From Streptomyces sp. NBRC 110611 (GTDB taxonomy: Bacteria > Actinomycetota > Actinomycetes > Streptomycetales > Streptomycetaceae): a stretch of 32,505 nucleotides of DNA. The notes under the pieces were generated by a model. That model had not been told where the DNA came from and made no database searches. It saw nothing but the letters and a program-made list of their open reading frames with translations. Shown piece by piece: positions 7,216 through 15,171 of the stretch. Numbering within the stretch: the stretch's first letter is position 1; each line of letters starts with the position of its first letter. The position numbers were made by a program, and so were the translations under genes. The DNA lies in assembly GCF_001590865.1 (NCBI RefSeq), contig NZ_BBUY01000016.1:134420-166924 (forward strand), written 5' to 3'.

Positions 7216-10200
7216 TCAGCGCAGCCGCTGGCTGATCACCTTCGAGACGCCGTCGCCCTGCATCGACACCCCGTAGAGCGCGTCGGCGACCTCCATCGTG
7301 CGCTTCTGATGCGTGATCACGATCAGCTGGGAGGCCTCCTGCAGCTCCTCCATGATGCGGATCAGCCGCTGCAGATTGGTGTCGTCCAGCGCCGCCTCGA
7401 CCTCGTCCATCACATAGAACGGGCTGGGCCGCGCCTTGAAGATGGAGACCAGCAGCGCCACCGCGGTCAGCGAGCGCTCCCCGCCCGAGAGCAGGGAGAG
7501 CCGCTTGACCTTCTTGCCCGGCGGGCGCGCCTCCACATCGACCCCGGTCGCCAGCATGTCGTCCGGGTCGGTCAGGACCAGCCGCCCCTCGCCGCCCGGG
7601 AAGAGCCGCGCGAAGACGCCCTCGAACTCCCGCGCGGTGTCGTGGTACGCCTCGGTGAAGACCTGCTCGACCCGCTCGTCGACCTCCTTGACCACCCGCA
7701 GCAGATCCGCCCGGGTCTTCTTCAAGTCTTCAAGTTGTTCGCTGAGGAACTGGTGCCGCTCCTCCAGCGCCGCGAACTCCTCCAGCGCCAGGGGGTTCAC
7801 CTTCCCGAGCCGCTGATACGCCCGCTCGGCCGCCTTGAGCCGCTGCTCCTGCTCGGCCCGTACGAAGGGCACCGGCGCCCCGCCCGGAGGGCCGCCCGCG
7901 GGGCCGCCGCCGTCCCGCTCCGGCTCCGGCGGCGTCTCGCCGTCCGCCGGCGACGACGGGGGTACAGGCTGATCGGGGCCGTACTCGGCCACCAGCACGG
8001 CCGGCTCCACCCCCAGCTCCTCCAGCGCCCGGTTCTCCAACTGCTCGATCCGCAGCCGCTTCTCCGCGCCGAGCACCTCACCCCGGTGCACCGAGTCCGT
8101 CAGCTTGTCCAGCTCGGACTTCAGCTCCCGGGCCGCGGTGCGCTCGGCCGCCAGCGCCTGCTCCCGCCCGGCCCTGGCCCGCTCCGCGGCGGCGCGCTCC
8201 TCCTCGGCCCGGACGACCGACACCTCGATGTGCGCCAGCAGCTGCCGGGCACCGGAGGCGACCGCCCGGGCCACCGCCGCCTCGTGCCGCAGCCGGGCCC
8301 GCCGCTGCTCGGCCCGCGCCCGCGCCTCCCGCTCGTTGCGCGCCCCCCGGTCCAGTGCGTCCGCCCGCCCGGCCAGCGCCTTCACCCGCTCCTCGTGGGT
8401 ACGCGCCTGGAGCCGGGCCTCCATCTCGGTCTGCCGGGCGTTGGCCCCGTCGGCCGCCAGCCGGTCCCGTACCGAGGTGTCGGGCTCCTCCTCGGCGGCG
8501 CCGGCGTCCTCCTGGGCCGCCGCCAGCCGCCCGGCCAGCTCCTCGGCCTCCTCGGTGGCCCGTTCCAGCGCCTCCTCGGCCCTGGCGGCCGCCGCGGCGG
8601 AACGCTCCGCCTCGCCCGCGGCCGCCCGCGCCTGCCCGGCGAGCCGGCCCAGGTCCCCGGCGACCTTCGACTGCTCGCGGTCCGCGGCCCGGCGCCGCTC
8701 GGCCAACTCCTCGACCAGCGCGGCACACTCCGTACGCCGCCCGGCCGCGGTCCGCTGTGCCTCGGCCAGCCGGTCGCACTGTGCGGCCAGCTCCGCCAGC
8801 TCGGCCGCCGCCTCGTCGACCGACGCCTGGACCTCCAGCAGACTCGGTGCGCCGGGCGAACCGCCCTGGGCGAAGTGCGCCCCGAGCAGATCGCCCTCGC
8901 CGGTCACGGCGGTCAGCCCGGGCCGCGCGGCCACCAGGTCCTCGGCGTCCTCCAGCGTCCCGACCACCACGATGTCGCGCAGCAGCCGGGCCACCGCGGC
9001 GGTCAACGCGGCCGGTCCCCGGACCAGTTCGGCGGCCGGTACGGGCGCGGAGCGGGGCCCGGGGATCCGGGGCACGCCGGGCGCCGGGCCGGTGCCTCCC
9101 GCCGCGTCCGCCTCCGGCGCGGAGCGGCCCGGGTCCCGGTCGTCGCCCGCCTGCCGGGGCGCCAGCACCATCGCGGCCCGCCCGGCGTCCTGCTTGCGCA
9201 GCAGCCGGATGGCGTCGGCGGCGGTCGCCGGACCGGTGACGGCGACCGCGTCCGCCGCCGCGCCGAGGGCGGCGGCCACCGGGATCTCGAAGCCGGGGGC
9301 GACGGTCAGCAGTTCGGCGGCCGGCCCGAGCAGCCCGCTCAGCTGGTCGGCCGCGGCGAGCAGGGCCCCGGTGCCGTCCTTGCGGCGCAGTCCGAGCGCC
9401 AGGGCGTCGTGCCGGGCGGCGGTCGCGGCCCGCCGGCGCTCGGCCGTGGTCAGCGCCTCCCGCGCGGCGGTCAGCGCGGCCTCCGCCCCGGCCAGGTCCC
9501 GGCGGGCCGCCTCGTGCCGCTCCGCGGCCTCCTCGTCGTCCGCCGCCAGCCCGTCGACCTCGGCCTTGAGCTGCTCGTACGCCTCCTGGGCGGCGGCCGC
9601 GCGGCTCCGGGCGCCGTCCCTGGCCTCGGCGAGCCGGCCGATCTCCGCCCGGGCGGACGCGGCCCGGCCGTGCGCGGCGGTGACCTGTCCGCCGAGCCGG
9701 GCCAGGCCCTCGCGCCGGTCGGCGATGGCCCGGGCGGCGTCCCGCAGCCGGCGCTCCTCCTCGGCCAACTGCCGCTCCAGCCCGGCGCGGTGCTCGACGG
9801 TGTCCTCCAGCGCCCGGCGCGCCGCCTCCAGCGCGGCCGTCAACTCCGCCTCCTGCTGACGGATGCGGGCCGCCTCGCGCTCCATGTCGTCCGGGTCGCG
9901 CCCCTGCCGCTCGTCCGGCGGGGCCGCCGCGGCGCTGCGGACCCGGGCCTCGGCCAGCGAGACCGTGCCGCGCACCCGCTCGGCCAGCTGCGACAGCTCG
10001 TACCAGGTCTGCTGGGCGCGCTCCACCCGCGGCGTGAGCGTGCGCACCTCCTCTTCCAGCGCGGCCTCCCGCCGCTGGGCGGTGCGCAGCCGCTCCTCGG
10101 CGGTCTGCTTGCGCTCCTTGAGCGCCGCCTCGTCGGCGATTTCGGCCCGCAGCGCCTCGCGCAGGGCGACCAGGTCGTCGGCGAGCAGCCGCAGCCGGGC

Positions 10201-10872
10201 GTCGCGCAGATCGGCCTGGATGACGGCGGCGCGCCGGGCCACCGCGGCCTGCCGGCCCAGCGGCTTGAGCTGGCGCCGCAGCTCGTCGGTGAGGTCCTGG
10301 ACGCGGGCGAGGTTCGCCTTCATCGCGTCCAGCTTCCGCAGCGCCTTCTCCTTGCGCTTACGGTGCTTGAGGACGCCGGCCGCCTCCTCGATGAAGGCGC
10401 GGCGGCCCATCGGGTCGGCGTGCAGCACGGAGTCCAGCTGGCCCTGGCCGACGATGACATGCATCTCCCGGCCGATTCCGGAATCGGAGAGCAGTTCCTG
10501 GATATCGAGGAGCCGGCAGGTGTCCCCGTTGATCTGGTATTCACTTCCGCCGTTGCGGAACATGATCCGGGTGAGGGTGACTTCGGCGTACTCGATGGGC
10601 AGCGCACCGTCGGAGTTGTCGATGGTGAGCGAGACCTCGGCGCGGCCGAGCGGCGGCCGCCCGGTCGTCCCGGCGAAGATGACGTCCTCCATCTTCCCGC
10701 CGCGCAGCGACTTGGCGCCCTGCTCGCCCATGACCCAGGACAGCGCGTCCACGACATTGGACTTGCCGGATCCGTTGGGGCCCACGACGCAGGTGATGCC
10801 CGGTTCGAAGCGCAGCGTCGTGGCGGAGGCGAAGGACTTGAAGCCCCGCAGGGTCAGACTCTTGAGGTGCAC
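7216..10872 (-). CDS. smc: Chromosome segregation ATPase SMC
   Basis: SMC is the core ATPase of the SMC-ScpA-ScpB condensin that compacts and separates chromosomes, important at sporulation septation. The protein is 1218 residues from GTG 10872 (MHLKSLTLRGFKSFA). The N-terminal head carries Walker A GPNGSGKSN at 31-39 and a Q-loop in HVIVGQGQLDSVLHADP. Two long Arg/Glu/Ala-rich coiled-coil arms enclose a hinge (GLLGPAAELLTVAPGFEIPV to AHFAQGGSPGAPS). The C-terminal head has the signature LSGGERSLTAVALL and Walker B VMDEVEAALDDTN. The hinge contains a Gly/Pro-rich insertion after VLAPRQ. A second Pro/Gly-rich stretch (SSPADGETPPEPERDGGGP) breaks the returning coil. Upstream in-frame starts exist to 11001 but precede the conserved N-terminus. 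No scpA or scpB is in the window. Confidence 0.97.
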   Translation of the reverse strand: MHLKSLTLRGFKSFASATTLRFEPGITCVVGPNGSGKSNVVDALSWVMGEQGAKSLRGGKMEDVIFAGTTGRPPLGRAEVSLTIDNSDGALPIEYAEVTLTRIMFRNGGSEYQINGDTCRLLDIQELLSDSGIGREMHVIVGQGQLDSVLHADPMGRRAFIEEAAGVLKHRKRKEKALRKLDAMKANLARVQDLTDELRRQLKPLGRQAAVARRAAVIQADLRDARLRLLADDLVALREALRAEIADEAALKERKQTAEERLRTAQRREAALEEEVRTLTPRVERAQQTWYELSQLAERVRGTVSLAEARVRSAAAAPPDERQGRDPDDMEREAARIRQQEAELTAALEAARRALEDTVEHRAGLERQLAEEERRLRDAARAIADRREGLARLGGQVTAAHGRAASARAEIGRLAEARDGARSRAAAAQEAYEQLKAEVDGLAADDEEAAERHEAARRDLAGAEAALTAAREALTTAERRRAATAARHDALALGLRRKDGTGALLAAADQLSGLLGPAAELLTVAPGFEIPVAAALGAAADAVAVTGPATAADAIRLLRKQDAGRAAMVLAPRQAGDDRDPGRSAPEADAAGGTGPAPGVPRIPGPRSAPVPAAELVRGPAALTAAVARLLRDIVVVGTLEDAEDLVAARPGLTAVTGEGDLLGAHFAQGGSPGAPSLLEVQASVDEAAAELAELAAQCDRLAEAQRTAAGRRTECAALVEELAERRRAADREQSKVAGDLGRLAGQARAAAGEAERSAAAAARAEEALERATEEAEELAGRLAAAQEDAGAAEEEPDTSVRDRLAADGANARQTEMEARLQARTHEERVKALAGRADALDRGARNEREARARAEQRRARLRHEAAVARAVASGARQLLAHIEVSVVRAEEERAAAERARAGREQALAAERTAARELKSELDKLTDSVHRGEVLGAEKRLRIEQLENRALEELGVEPAVLVAEYGPDQPVPPSSPADGETPPEPERDGGGPAGGPPGGAPVPFVRAEQEQRLKAAERAYQRLGKVNPLALEEFAALEERHQFLSEQLEDLKKTRADLLRVVKEVDERVEQVFTEAYHDTAREFEGVFARLFPGGEGRLVLTDPDDMLATGVDVEARPPGKKVKRLSLLSGGERSLTAVALLVSIFKARPSPFYVMDEVEAALDDTNLQRLIRIMEELQEASQLIVITHQKRTMEVADALYGVSMQGDGVSKVISQRLR

Positions 10873-11207
10873 GCCGTGCGACTCTACCGGCCGCTCCCGG
10901 GAGGACGATCCCAACATTCCGGACCGGCCCCGCGGCCCGGTACGGGGCCCGGGTGCAGGGGGCCGTTCGTTTTCGGTTTCACCGGGGAAAGGGCAGGGCA
11001 CACCATCCGGTAAGGAAGGGACGGCCCGGCTGAAGCGGCATTCGGATCGGAATACGTACCGGAAATCGAAGAGCTCCGGATACGACGGCCCGGATACGGT
11101 GGGACGACCCGGATACGACGAAGGGACGCCGGAGCGTCCCTTTAAAATCTTGAAGAGAGCGGTGCCTCAAGCGGCTGGCGAGCAGCCCCACCGGCCCTGG
11201 AGCGAGG
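10873..11207. other. 335-nt intergenic region between smc and the small coiled-coil gene
   Basis: The region holds a terminator-like hairpin at 11121-11142 and three copies of CCGGATACG (11076-11084, 11090-11098 and 11109-11117, the first and third extended to CCGGATACGACG). The frames here (for example 10979-11191 minus) have no recognisable protein features. An smc promoter must lie here, but I cannot point to convincing boxes. Confidence 0.6.
11121..11142. terminator. Terminator hairpin between small coiled-coil gene and smc
   Basis: A perfect 9-bp stem, AAGGGACGC / GCGTCCCTT, with loop CGGA lies about 65 nt past the stop of the 67-residue gene. An A/T-rich tail follows on the plus-strand side (TTTAAAATCTT), so it looks most like a factor-independent terminator when read on the plus strand, although it ends a minus-strand unit. 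Confidence 0.6.
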
Positions 11208-11411
11208 TCAGGTGAGCGCGGGCTCCGCCTGGGGTACGTCGATGTCGAGCACCGACTCGTCGCGACGTGCGGCAGCGGACAGCATGTCGTTCTCGGCCTG
11301 CATCCGGATCAGTTCGGATTCAAGGTCTTGAACGCGCTGCTGGAGCCGCCGCATCTCGGAGAGGACTCGGGGGTCGGAGCCGCCGACGTAACCGAGAAGC
11401 GCCTTTGCCAT
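11208..11411 (-). CDS. Small conserved coiled-coil protein (67 aa)
   Basis: The start is ATG 11411 with GGAGGA about 10 nt upstream. The N-terminus MAKALLGYVGGSDPR is followed by a heptad-like helix (about residues 17-47: LSEMRRLQQRVQDLESELIR) predicted to form a coiled coil. The acidic tail ends in VPQAEPALT. I recall near-identical small proteins next to smc in other Streptomyces genomes, but no assigned function. There is no membrane segment or DNA-binding motif. The gene has its own long leader and a terminator before smc, so co-transcription with smc is not required. Its position suggests, but does not prove, a link to chromosome or cell-division biology. Confidence 0.85.
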   Translation of the reverse strand: MAKALLGYVGGSDPRVLSEMRRLQQRVQDLESELIRMQAENDMLSAAARRDESVLDIDVPQAEPALT

Positions 11412-11793
11412 GATGGATGGTCCTCCACAATGAGTGACCGACCGATGCGGTGTGGGTCGTGAGGGATTCGCACCCGCGGCTTGTCATTCTCTGTGGTGTA
11501 CTCGATGCCAAACAGCTAAGGTGCGCGGGGATTCCAGAGTCTCACCAAACGGTTTGACGGTCAACACGATCACGCCCCGTATCCTCGGGCGCCTGAGAGT
11601 GCGCGGCCGTCACGGCGCGGCGCCGACTCTCCAGAAAGGTCCCGCGGGGGCGTGGAGATCATCCGTACAGCGGCAGCCTTGCACGGGTCGGCCGAGTTGG
11701 CAACCACCAGGCCTTATCTCCCGTAAGCAGCTGACGAAGTCGCACCGCCGGGACCGCCGGTAACGGCCGGGAAGAGCGCTCCCGGAGCCGGTA
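11412..11793. other. 382-nt intergenic region upstream of the 67-aa gene
   Basis: Two overlapping perfect 11-nt palindromes, CAAACGGTTTG (11546-11556) and TTGACGGTCAA (11554-11564), lie about 140 nt upstream of the 67-residue gene. A possible -35 TTGACC overlaps the second on the minus strand, but no good -10 follows. A T-arm-like motif at 11461-11477 was examined and rejected as a tRNA. No protein-coding frame is convincing. Confidence 0.5.
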
Positions 11794-12075
11794 TCAGCGG
11801 ATCTCGAAGCCGTCGTAGCCGCCCCGGGGCGTGTCCCAGATCTCAGTGACTCCGTCGACCCGCCCGGGCGTGTCTCCGGTCCGCAGCCACTCCAGCAACT
11901 GATCGCACCGGTCCTTGGGGCCCTCGGCGACCACCTGGACGCGGCCGTCGCCGAGATTGACCGCGAAGCCTGCGAGTTCACCGATCCGCAGGGCGTTGGC
12001 GCGGGTGAACCAGCGGAAGCCGACGCCTTGGACCCGACCCCGCACCCATGCGGTCACACGGACATCTTCGTTCAT
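11794..12075 (-). CDS. acyP: Acylphosphatase
   Basis: This 93-residue enzyme hydrolyses the carboxyl-phosphate bond of acyl phosphates such as acetyl phosphate. The family signature is complete: WVRGRVQGVGFRWFTRANA (about 10-28, with the phosphate-binding Arg in GVGFR) and the catalytic Asn in GFAVNLGDGRVQVVAEG (about 36-52). The length is normal for the family. The start is ATG 12075; no Shine-Dalgarno sequence is visible upstream, so initiation may be leaderless or weak. It is divergent from the CAP-domain gene and follows the DNA-maintenance cluster only by position; no pathway partner is adjacent. Confidence 0.95.
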   Translation of the reverse strand: MNEDVRVTAWVRGRVQGVGFRWFTRANALRIGELAGFAVNLGDGRVQVVAEGPKDRCDQLLEWLRTGDTPGRVDGVTEIWDTPRGGYDGFEIR

Positions 12076-12129
12076 GTGTGCACGTTAACCGGCCAATTGC
12101 CCAGTGAGCACGTCGCCCCCTCGCGTCAT

Positions 12130-12252
12130 GGCGTACAGTCCCGCGACAGCGCCTCACCCTTTCGGGTGAGCCGTGCTGACGCCGAGGAAGACTGTGCGGC
12201 GGGAGCCGCCGCAGGGGAGCCGGTGCGTGCGCCGGGGGAAGGACGACCGCGG
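12130..12252 (+). promoter_or_regulatory. Structured 5' leader of the CAP-domain gene
   Basis: Two perfect hairpins precede the start: CTCACCC-TTTC-GGGTGAG (12153-12170) and GCGGCGG-GAG-CCGCCGC (12196-12212). They are followed by GGGGAGCC and a small GGTGC..GCGCC stem. Cell-wall-lytic and resuscitation genes of Streptomyces are often under c-di-AMP (ydaO-type) riboswitches. The GCCGA and GGGGAGCC pieces recall that element, but its 3' half is missing before the start codon, so I only call a structured leader. Confidence 0.35.
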
Positions 12253-13212
12253 ATGGGCCGCCATCGACGCTCCGCCCCGCATGCGCCCGCAGCCCCTGGC
12301 GCGGGGCTTTCTGACGCTCCGACGGGAACGCGGACCGGGGCGCCGGCCGCCACGGCCCGGCCCCGCTCCCACCGCGCGGCGCGTGGCCATGGCGCGGCGC
12401 CGCTGCGCACCGGGCTGCTCGGCGCCTCCGCGGCGGTGGCGATGGGGGCCGTGGCGGTGGCGTCCGGACTGATCCCGGGCGACGGCCGGTTCGACGGCGG
12501 GACGGGCGACGACCACGAGCGCGTCCGCACCGGCGCCCTGCCGGGGACGACCGCGCCGCTGGGAGGCCGCTCCGCCACGCCCGCCGACGGCGCCCCCGAA
12601 GAGCCGGGCCGGGACACCCGCCGCCGCACCGCCCCGGACTCCGCCCGCCCGTCCGCCCCCATGACGCCCTCGACGTCCCCCTCGCCCGGCCGGACCGCCA
12701 AATCCCCCGCCGCACAGCCCGGTTCGCAGCGCACCGCCGAGCCCACCGGGCGCCCGTCCTCCGCCGCCCCGGCCCCCACCGCGTCCCCGCCGGAGATCAC
12801 GGAGCCCCCGGAGCCCCCGGAGCCCCCGGACGCCCCGCCGTCCGCCGCGGAACGGGTGCTGGCCCTGGTCAATCAGGAGCGCGCCCGGGCCGGCTGCTCC
12901 CCGGTGACCGCGGACCGGAAACTGGGCGCGCTCGCCCAGCGGTTCAGTGACGACATGGCGCGGCGCGGCTTCTTCGGGCACACCGACCCGGACGGCGACA
13001 CCCCCTGGGACCGCGCCCGCGACCTGGGCATCGACAACCTCGGCGGGGAGAACCTCGCCCGCGGCCAGGCCGACGCCGAAGCCGTTATGGAGACGTGGCT
13101 GGACAGCCCCGGCCACCGCGCCAACATCCTCAACTGCGAGTACCGCACGCTCGGCGTCGGCGCCCGCTTCGGCCCGGGCGGCCCCTGGTGGACCCAGGAA
13201 TTCGGCTTCTGA
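12253..13212 (+). CDS. Secreted/membrane-anchored CAP (SCP/PR-1) domain protein
   Basis: The protein has 319 residues from ATG 12253 (MGRHRRSAPH, with AAGGA upstream); the frame is open to 12028 but that part overlaps the leader and the divergent acyP start. The N-terminus is basic and Ala/Pro-rich. One hydrophobic segment (about 51-74, LLGASAAVAMGAVAVASGLI) acts as signal or anchor. A long low-complexity Pro/Ser/Thr/Ala linker (about 78-195, ending in Glu-Pro-Pro repeats) follows. The C-terminal CAP domain (about 199-319) has the expected cavity residues: GHTDPDGDTPWDRA, GENLARGQ, SPGHRANILN and PWWTQEFGF. The CAP role in bacteria is poorly known; the wall-spanning linker suggests an extracytoplasmic function. 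Two Cys in the CAP domain could form a disulfide. Confidence 0.92.
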   Translation: MGRHRRSAPHAPAAPGAGLSDAPTGTRTGAPAATARPRSHRAARGHGAAPLRTGLLGASAAVAMGAVAVASGLIPGDGRFDGGTGDDHERVRTGALPGTTAPLGGRSATPADGAPEEPGRDTRRRTAPDSARPSAPMTPSTSPSPGRTAKSPAAQPGSQRTAEPTGRPSSAAPAPTASPPEITEPPEPPEPPDAPPSAAERVLALVNQERARAGCSPVTADRKLGALAQRFSDDMARRGFFGHTDPDGDTPWDRARDLGIDNLGGENLARGQADAEAVMETWLDSPGHRANILNCEYRTLGVGARFGPGGPWWTQEFGF

Positions 13213-13223
13213 GCCGGGGCCGG

Positions 13224-14174
13224 TCAGGCCCGTGGCGGGCGCTGGCAGCGGGGGCAGAAGTAGCTGGAGCGGTTCATCCACGGACGGCGGCGGATGGGGG
13301 CACCGCAGCGGCGGCAGGGTTCGTCCTCGCGGCCATAGGCGTCCAGGGAGCGGTCGAAGTAGCCGGACTCGCCGTTGACGTTGACGTAAAGGCTGTCGAA
13401 GCTGGTGCCGCCGACGGCGAGCGCGGCGTTCATCACGTCCCGTACGTGGCCGAGCAGCTCGGCGGTGCGCGGGCGGGTGAGGGTGGCGGTCGGCCGGTCG
13501 TAGTGCAGCCTGCTGCGCCACAGCGCCTCATCGGCGTAGATGTTGCCGACGCCGCTGATCAGCGTCTGGTCGAGCAGCGCCCGCTTGACGGTGGTCCGGC
13601 GGCGGCGCAGCGCGGTGTGGAAGGCGGCGTCGTCGAAGGCCGGGTCGAGCGGGTCGCGGGCGATGTGCGCGATGGCGTCGGGCAGCTGGTCGGGGTCGCC
13701 GGGCACGGTGTCGTGCAGCGAGAGGCCGCCGAAGGTCCGCTGGTCGACGAAGCGGAGTTCGGTGCCCTCCGCCCCGGCGGGGGCCGGTGTCACCGTATCG
13801 GCGAACCGGATGCGGATACGCAGGTGCTTCTCGTCGGGGGCGTCCTGCGGCTGGACCAGCAGCTGGCCGCTCATCCCGAGGTGGGCGAGGACCGCCAGGC
13901 CATGGGTGACCGAGGGCGTGACGATCGGGGCGATGCCTTCGGCGGCGGTCTGCGCGGCCGGGCCGCCGCCGGTCACCGGAAGCCAGAGGTACTTGCCGCG
14001 CCGGCGGGCCGCGCCCAGGCGCAGGCCCCGGAGCCGGGCCGCGAAGTCGGCGGCACCGGCCGTGTGCCGGCGGATCGCACGCGGGTGGCACACCTCGACG
14101 TCGGCGATCGTCCGGCCGCTGACCCAGCGCTCCAGCCCACGGCGGACGACCTCGACCTCGGGCAGCTCGGGCAC
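13224..14174 (-). CDS. mutM: Formamidopyrimidine-DNA glycosylase MutM/Fpg
   Basis: This bifunctional base-excision glycosylase/AP lyase removes 8-oxoguanine and formamidopyrimidines. The 316-residue protein starts at GTG 14174 (AAGGAG upstream) with PELPEVEVVRRGL, giving the catalytic Pro2 and Glu3 after Met removal. Lys in RRGKYL is the conserved beta-region lysine. The helix-two-turn-helix lies in LLDQTLISGVGNIYADEALW. A C-terminal zinc finger has four Cys in CRRCGAPI and YFCPRCQ. The length exceeds the usual 270-290 through Gly/Ala/Pro-rich insertions after KYLWLPV and FADTVTP. It lies downstream of rnc, separated by a strong hairpin and an octamer repeat. Confidence 0.97.
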   Translation of the reverse strand: MPELPEVEVVRRGLERWVSGRTIADVEVCHPRAIRRHTAGAADFAARLRGLRLGAARRRGKYLWLPVTGGGPAAQTAAEGIAPIVTPSVTHGLAVLAHLGMSGQLLVQPQDAPDEKHLRIRIRFADTVTPAPAGAEGTELRFVDQRTFGGLSLHDTVPGDPDQLPDAIAHIARDPLDPAFDDAAFHTALRRRRTTVKRALLDQTLISGVGNIYADEALWRSRLHYDRPTATLTRPRTAELLGHVRDVMNAALAVGGTSFDSLYVNVNGESGYFDRSLDAYGREDEPCRRCGAPIRRRPWMNRSSYFCPRCQRPPRA

Positions 14175-14186
14175 GGAACGCTCCTT

Positions 14187-14222
14187 GGGACAGCGGGACA
14201 GCGGGACAGCGGGACAGCGGGA
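14187..14222. repeat. Octamer tandem repeat beside the mutM ribosome-binding site
   Basis: GGGACAGC is repeated four times plus GGGA without error. On the coding strand this is a run of GCTGTCCC units ending directly before the AAGGAGCG of mutM. Confidence 0.95.
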
Positions 14223-14257
14223 TGACGGTAACGGGGACGGACAGGGTGCGGGAAAGA

Positions 14258-14308
14258 CTTCTGACCCCGTACGACGCGGCGCGCGGCCGCCCCGTACGGG
14301 GTCAGAAG
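14258..14308. terminator. rnc terminator hairpin
   Basis: A perfect 15-bp stem (CTTCTGACCCCGTAC, 14258-14272, with 14294-14308) encloses a 21-nt GC-rich loop that can itself pair. It lies 8 nt beyond the rnc stop codon and separates rnc from mutM. Confidence 0.85.
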
Positions 14309-14315
14309 CGGTGTT

Positions 14316-15164
14316 TCAGCTCGACGGCGGGGTGCCGCCGGGGGCAGGAGCCGAGCCCTTGCCGCCGGGCGACGGACCGTCGCCGGAAGCTGCCGCCTCG
14401 GCCGCCTCGTCCGCCGCGGCGCGGATGGCGCGCCACGCGGACTCCGCCGCCTGCTGCTCGGCTTCCTTCTTGCTGCGGCCGGTGCCGGTGCCGTACGAGA
14501 CACCACCGACGCGGGCGGCAGCAGTAAAGGTCTTCTCGTGGTCCGGGCCGGTCTCGCTGACCAGGTACTCCGGGACACCGAGACCTTCGGTCGCGGTGAG
14601 TTCCTGGAGGCTGGTCTTCCAGTCCAGGCCGGCGCCCAGGCCCGCGGACTTCTCGATCAGCGGGTCGAAGAGCCGGTGTACCAGCTCGCCGGCCGCGTCG
14701 AGGCCCTGGTCGAGGTAGACCGCGCCGATCACCGCTTCAAGGGTGTCGGCGAGGATGGAGGCCTTGTCCCGGCCCCCCGTGCCCTCTTCGCCCCGGCCGA
14801 GACGGATGAAGGCACCGAGGTCGAGGCCGCGCCCCACCTCGGCCAGCGCGCGCGAGTTGACCACCGCGGCCCGCAGTTTGGCCAGCTGGCCTTCCGGCAG
14901 GTCGGGGTGGGTCCGGTACAGCGTGTCGGTGACCACCAGGCCGAGCACCGAATCCCCGAGGAATTCCAGCCGCTCGTTGGTGGGCAGACCGCCGTTCTCG
15001 TACGCGTACGAGCGGTGCGTCAGCGCACGCACCAGAAGGGCGGACTCGAGCTTGTACCCGAGCCGCCCTTCCAGAAGCGTGAGAGACGAGGCCGTGTCCG
15101 CCGGAGTCGGGTCATCCCCGCGGGTGCGGGGAGTCGATGTGGCGTCTGACATAGAGCCTGTCAC
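14316..15164 (-). CDS. rnc: Ribonuclease III
   Basis: This double-strand-specific endoribonuclease processes rRNA and structured mRNAs; in S. coelicolor its homologue AbsB affects antibiotic production. From GTG 15164 it has 282 residues; ATG 15152 (MSDATS) is an equally plausible start. The RNase III domain covers about 28-155: signature NERLEFLGDSVLGLVVTD, and the second metal-binding half DKASILADTLEAVIGAVYLD. The dsRNA-binding domain covers about 180-250 (DWKTSLQELTATEG, then GTGRSKKEAEQQAAESAW). A Ser/Gly/Pro-rich tail follows. The start lies 7 nt after the rpmF stop, consistent with one DUF177-rpmF-rnc operon. Confidence 0.97.
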   Translation of the reverse strand: MTGSMSDATSTPRTRGDDPTPADTASSLTLLEGRLGYKLESALLVRALTHRSYAYENGGLPTNERLEFLGDSVLGLVVTDTLYRTHPDLPEGQLAKLRAAVVNSRALAEVGRGLDLGAFIRLGRGEEGTGGRDKASILADTLEAVIGAVYLDQGLDAAGELVHRLFDPLIEKSAGLGAGLDWKTSLQELTATEGLGVPEYLVSETGPDHEKTFTAAARVGGVSYGTGTGRSKKEAEQQAAESAWRAIRAAADEAAEAAASGDGPSPGGKGSAPAPGGTPPSS

Positions 15165-15171
15165 CAGCCGC

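Noticed and set aside
7186..11013. 1275-codon plus-strand frame opposite smc
   Set aside because: A GC-rich antisense shadow; the minus frame has all SMC motifs.
10979..11191. 70-codon minus-strand frame upstream of smc
   Set aside because: No ribosome-binding site, it covers the terminator hairpin, and codon use is not typical.
11440..11530. tRNA-like stretch on the minus strand (GCGGGTGCGAATCCCTC resembles a T-arm, with a D-arm-like TTAGCTGTTTGGC)
   Set aside because: The T-stem has a mismatch, the T-loop lacks the normal TTC, no anticodon stem forms and the acceptor strands do not pair. At most a degraded remnant.
12130..12400. c-di-AMP (ydaO) riboswitch
   Set aside because: Only the 5' pieces resemble it; the 3' conserved GACAGCTAAC-like segment is not found before the start codon. 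Kept as an unspecified structured leader.
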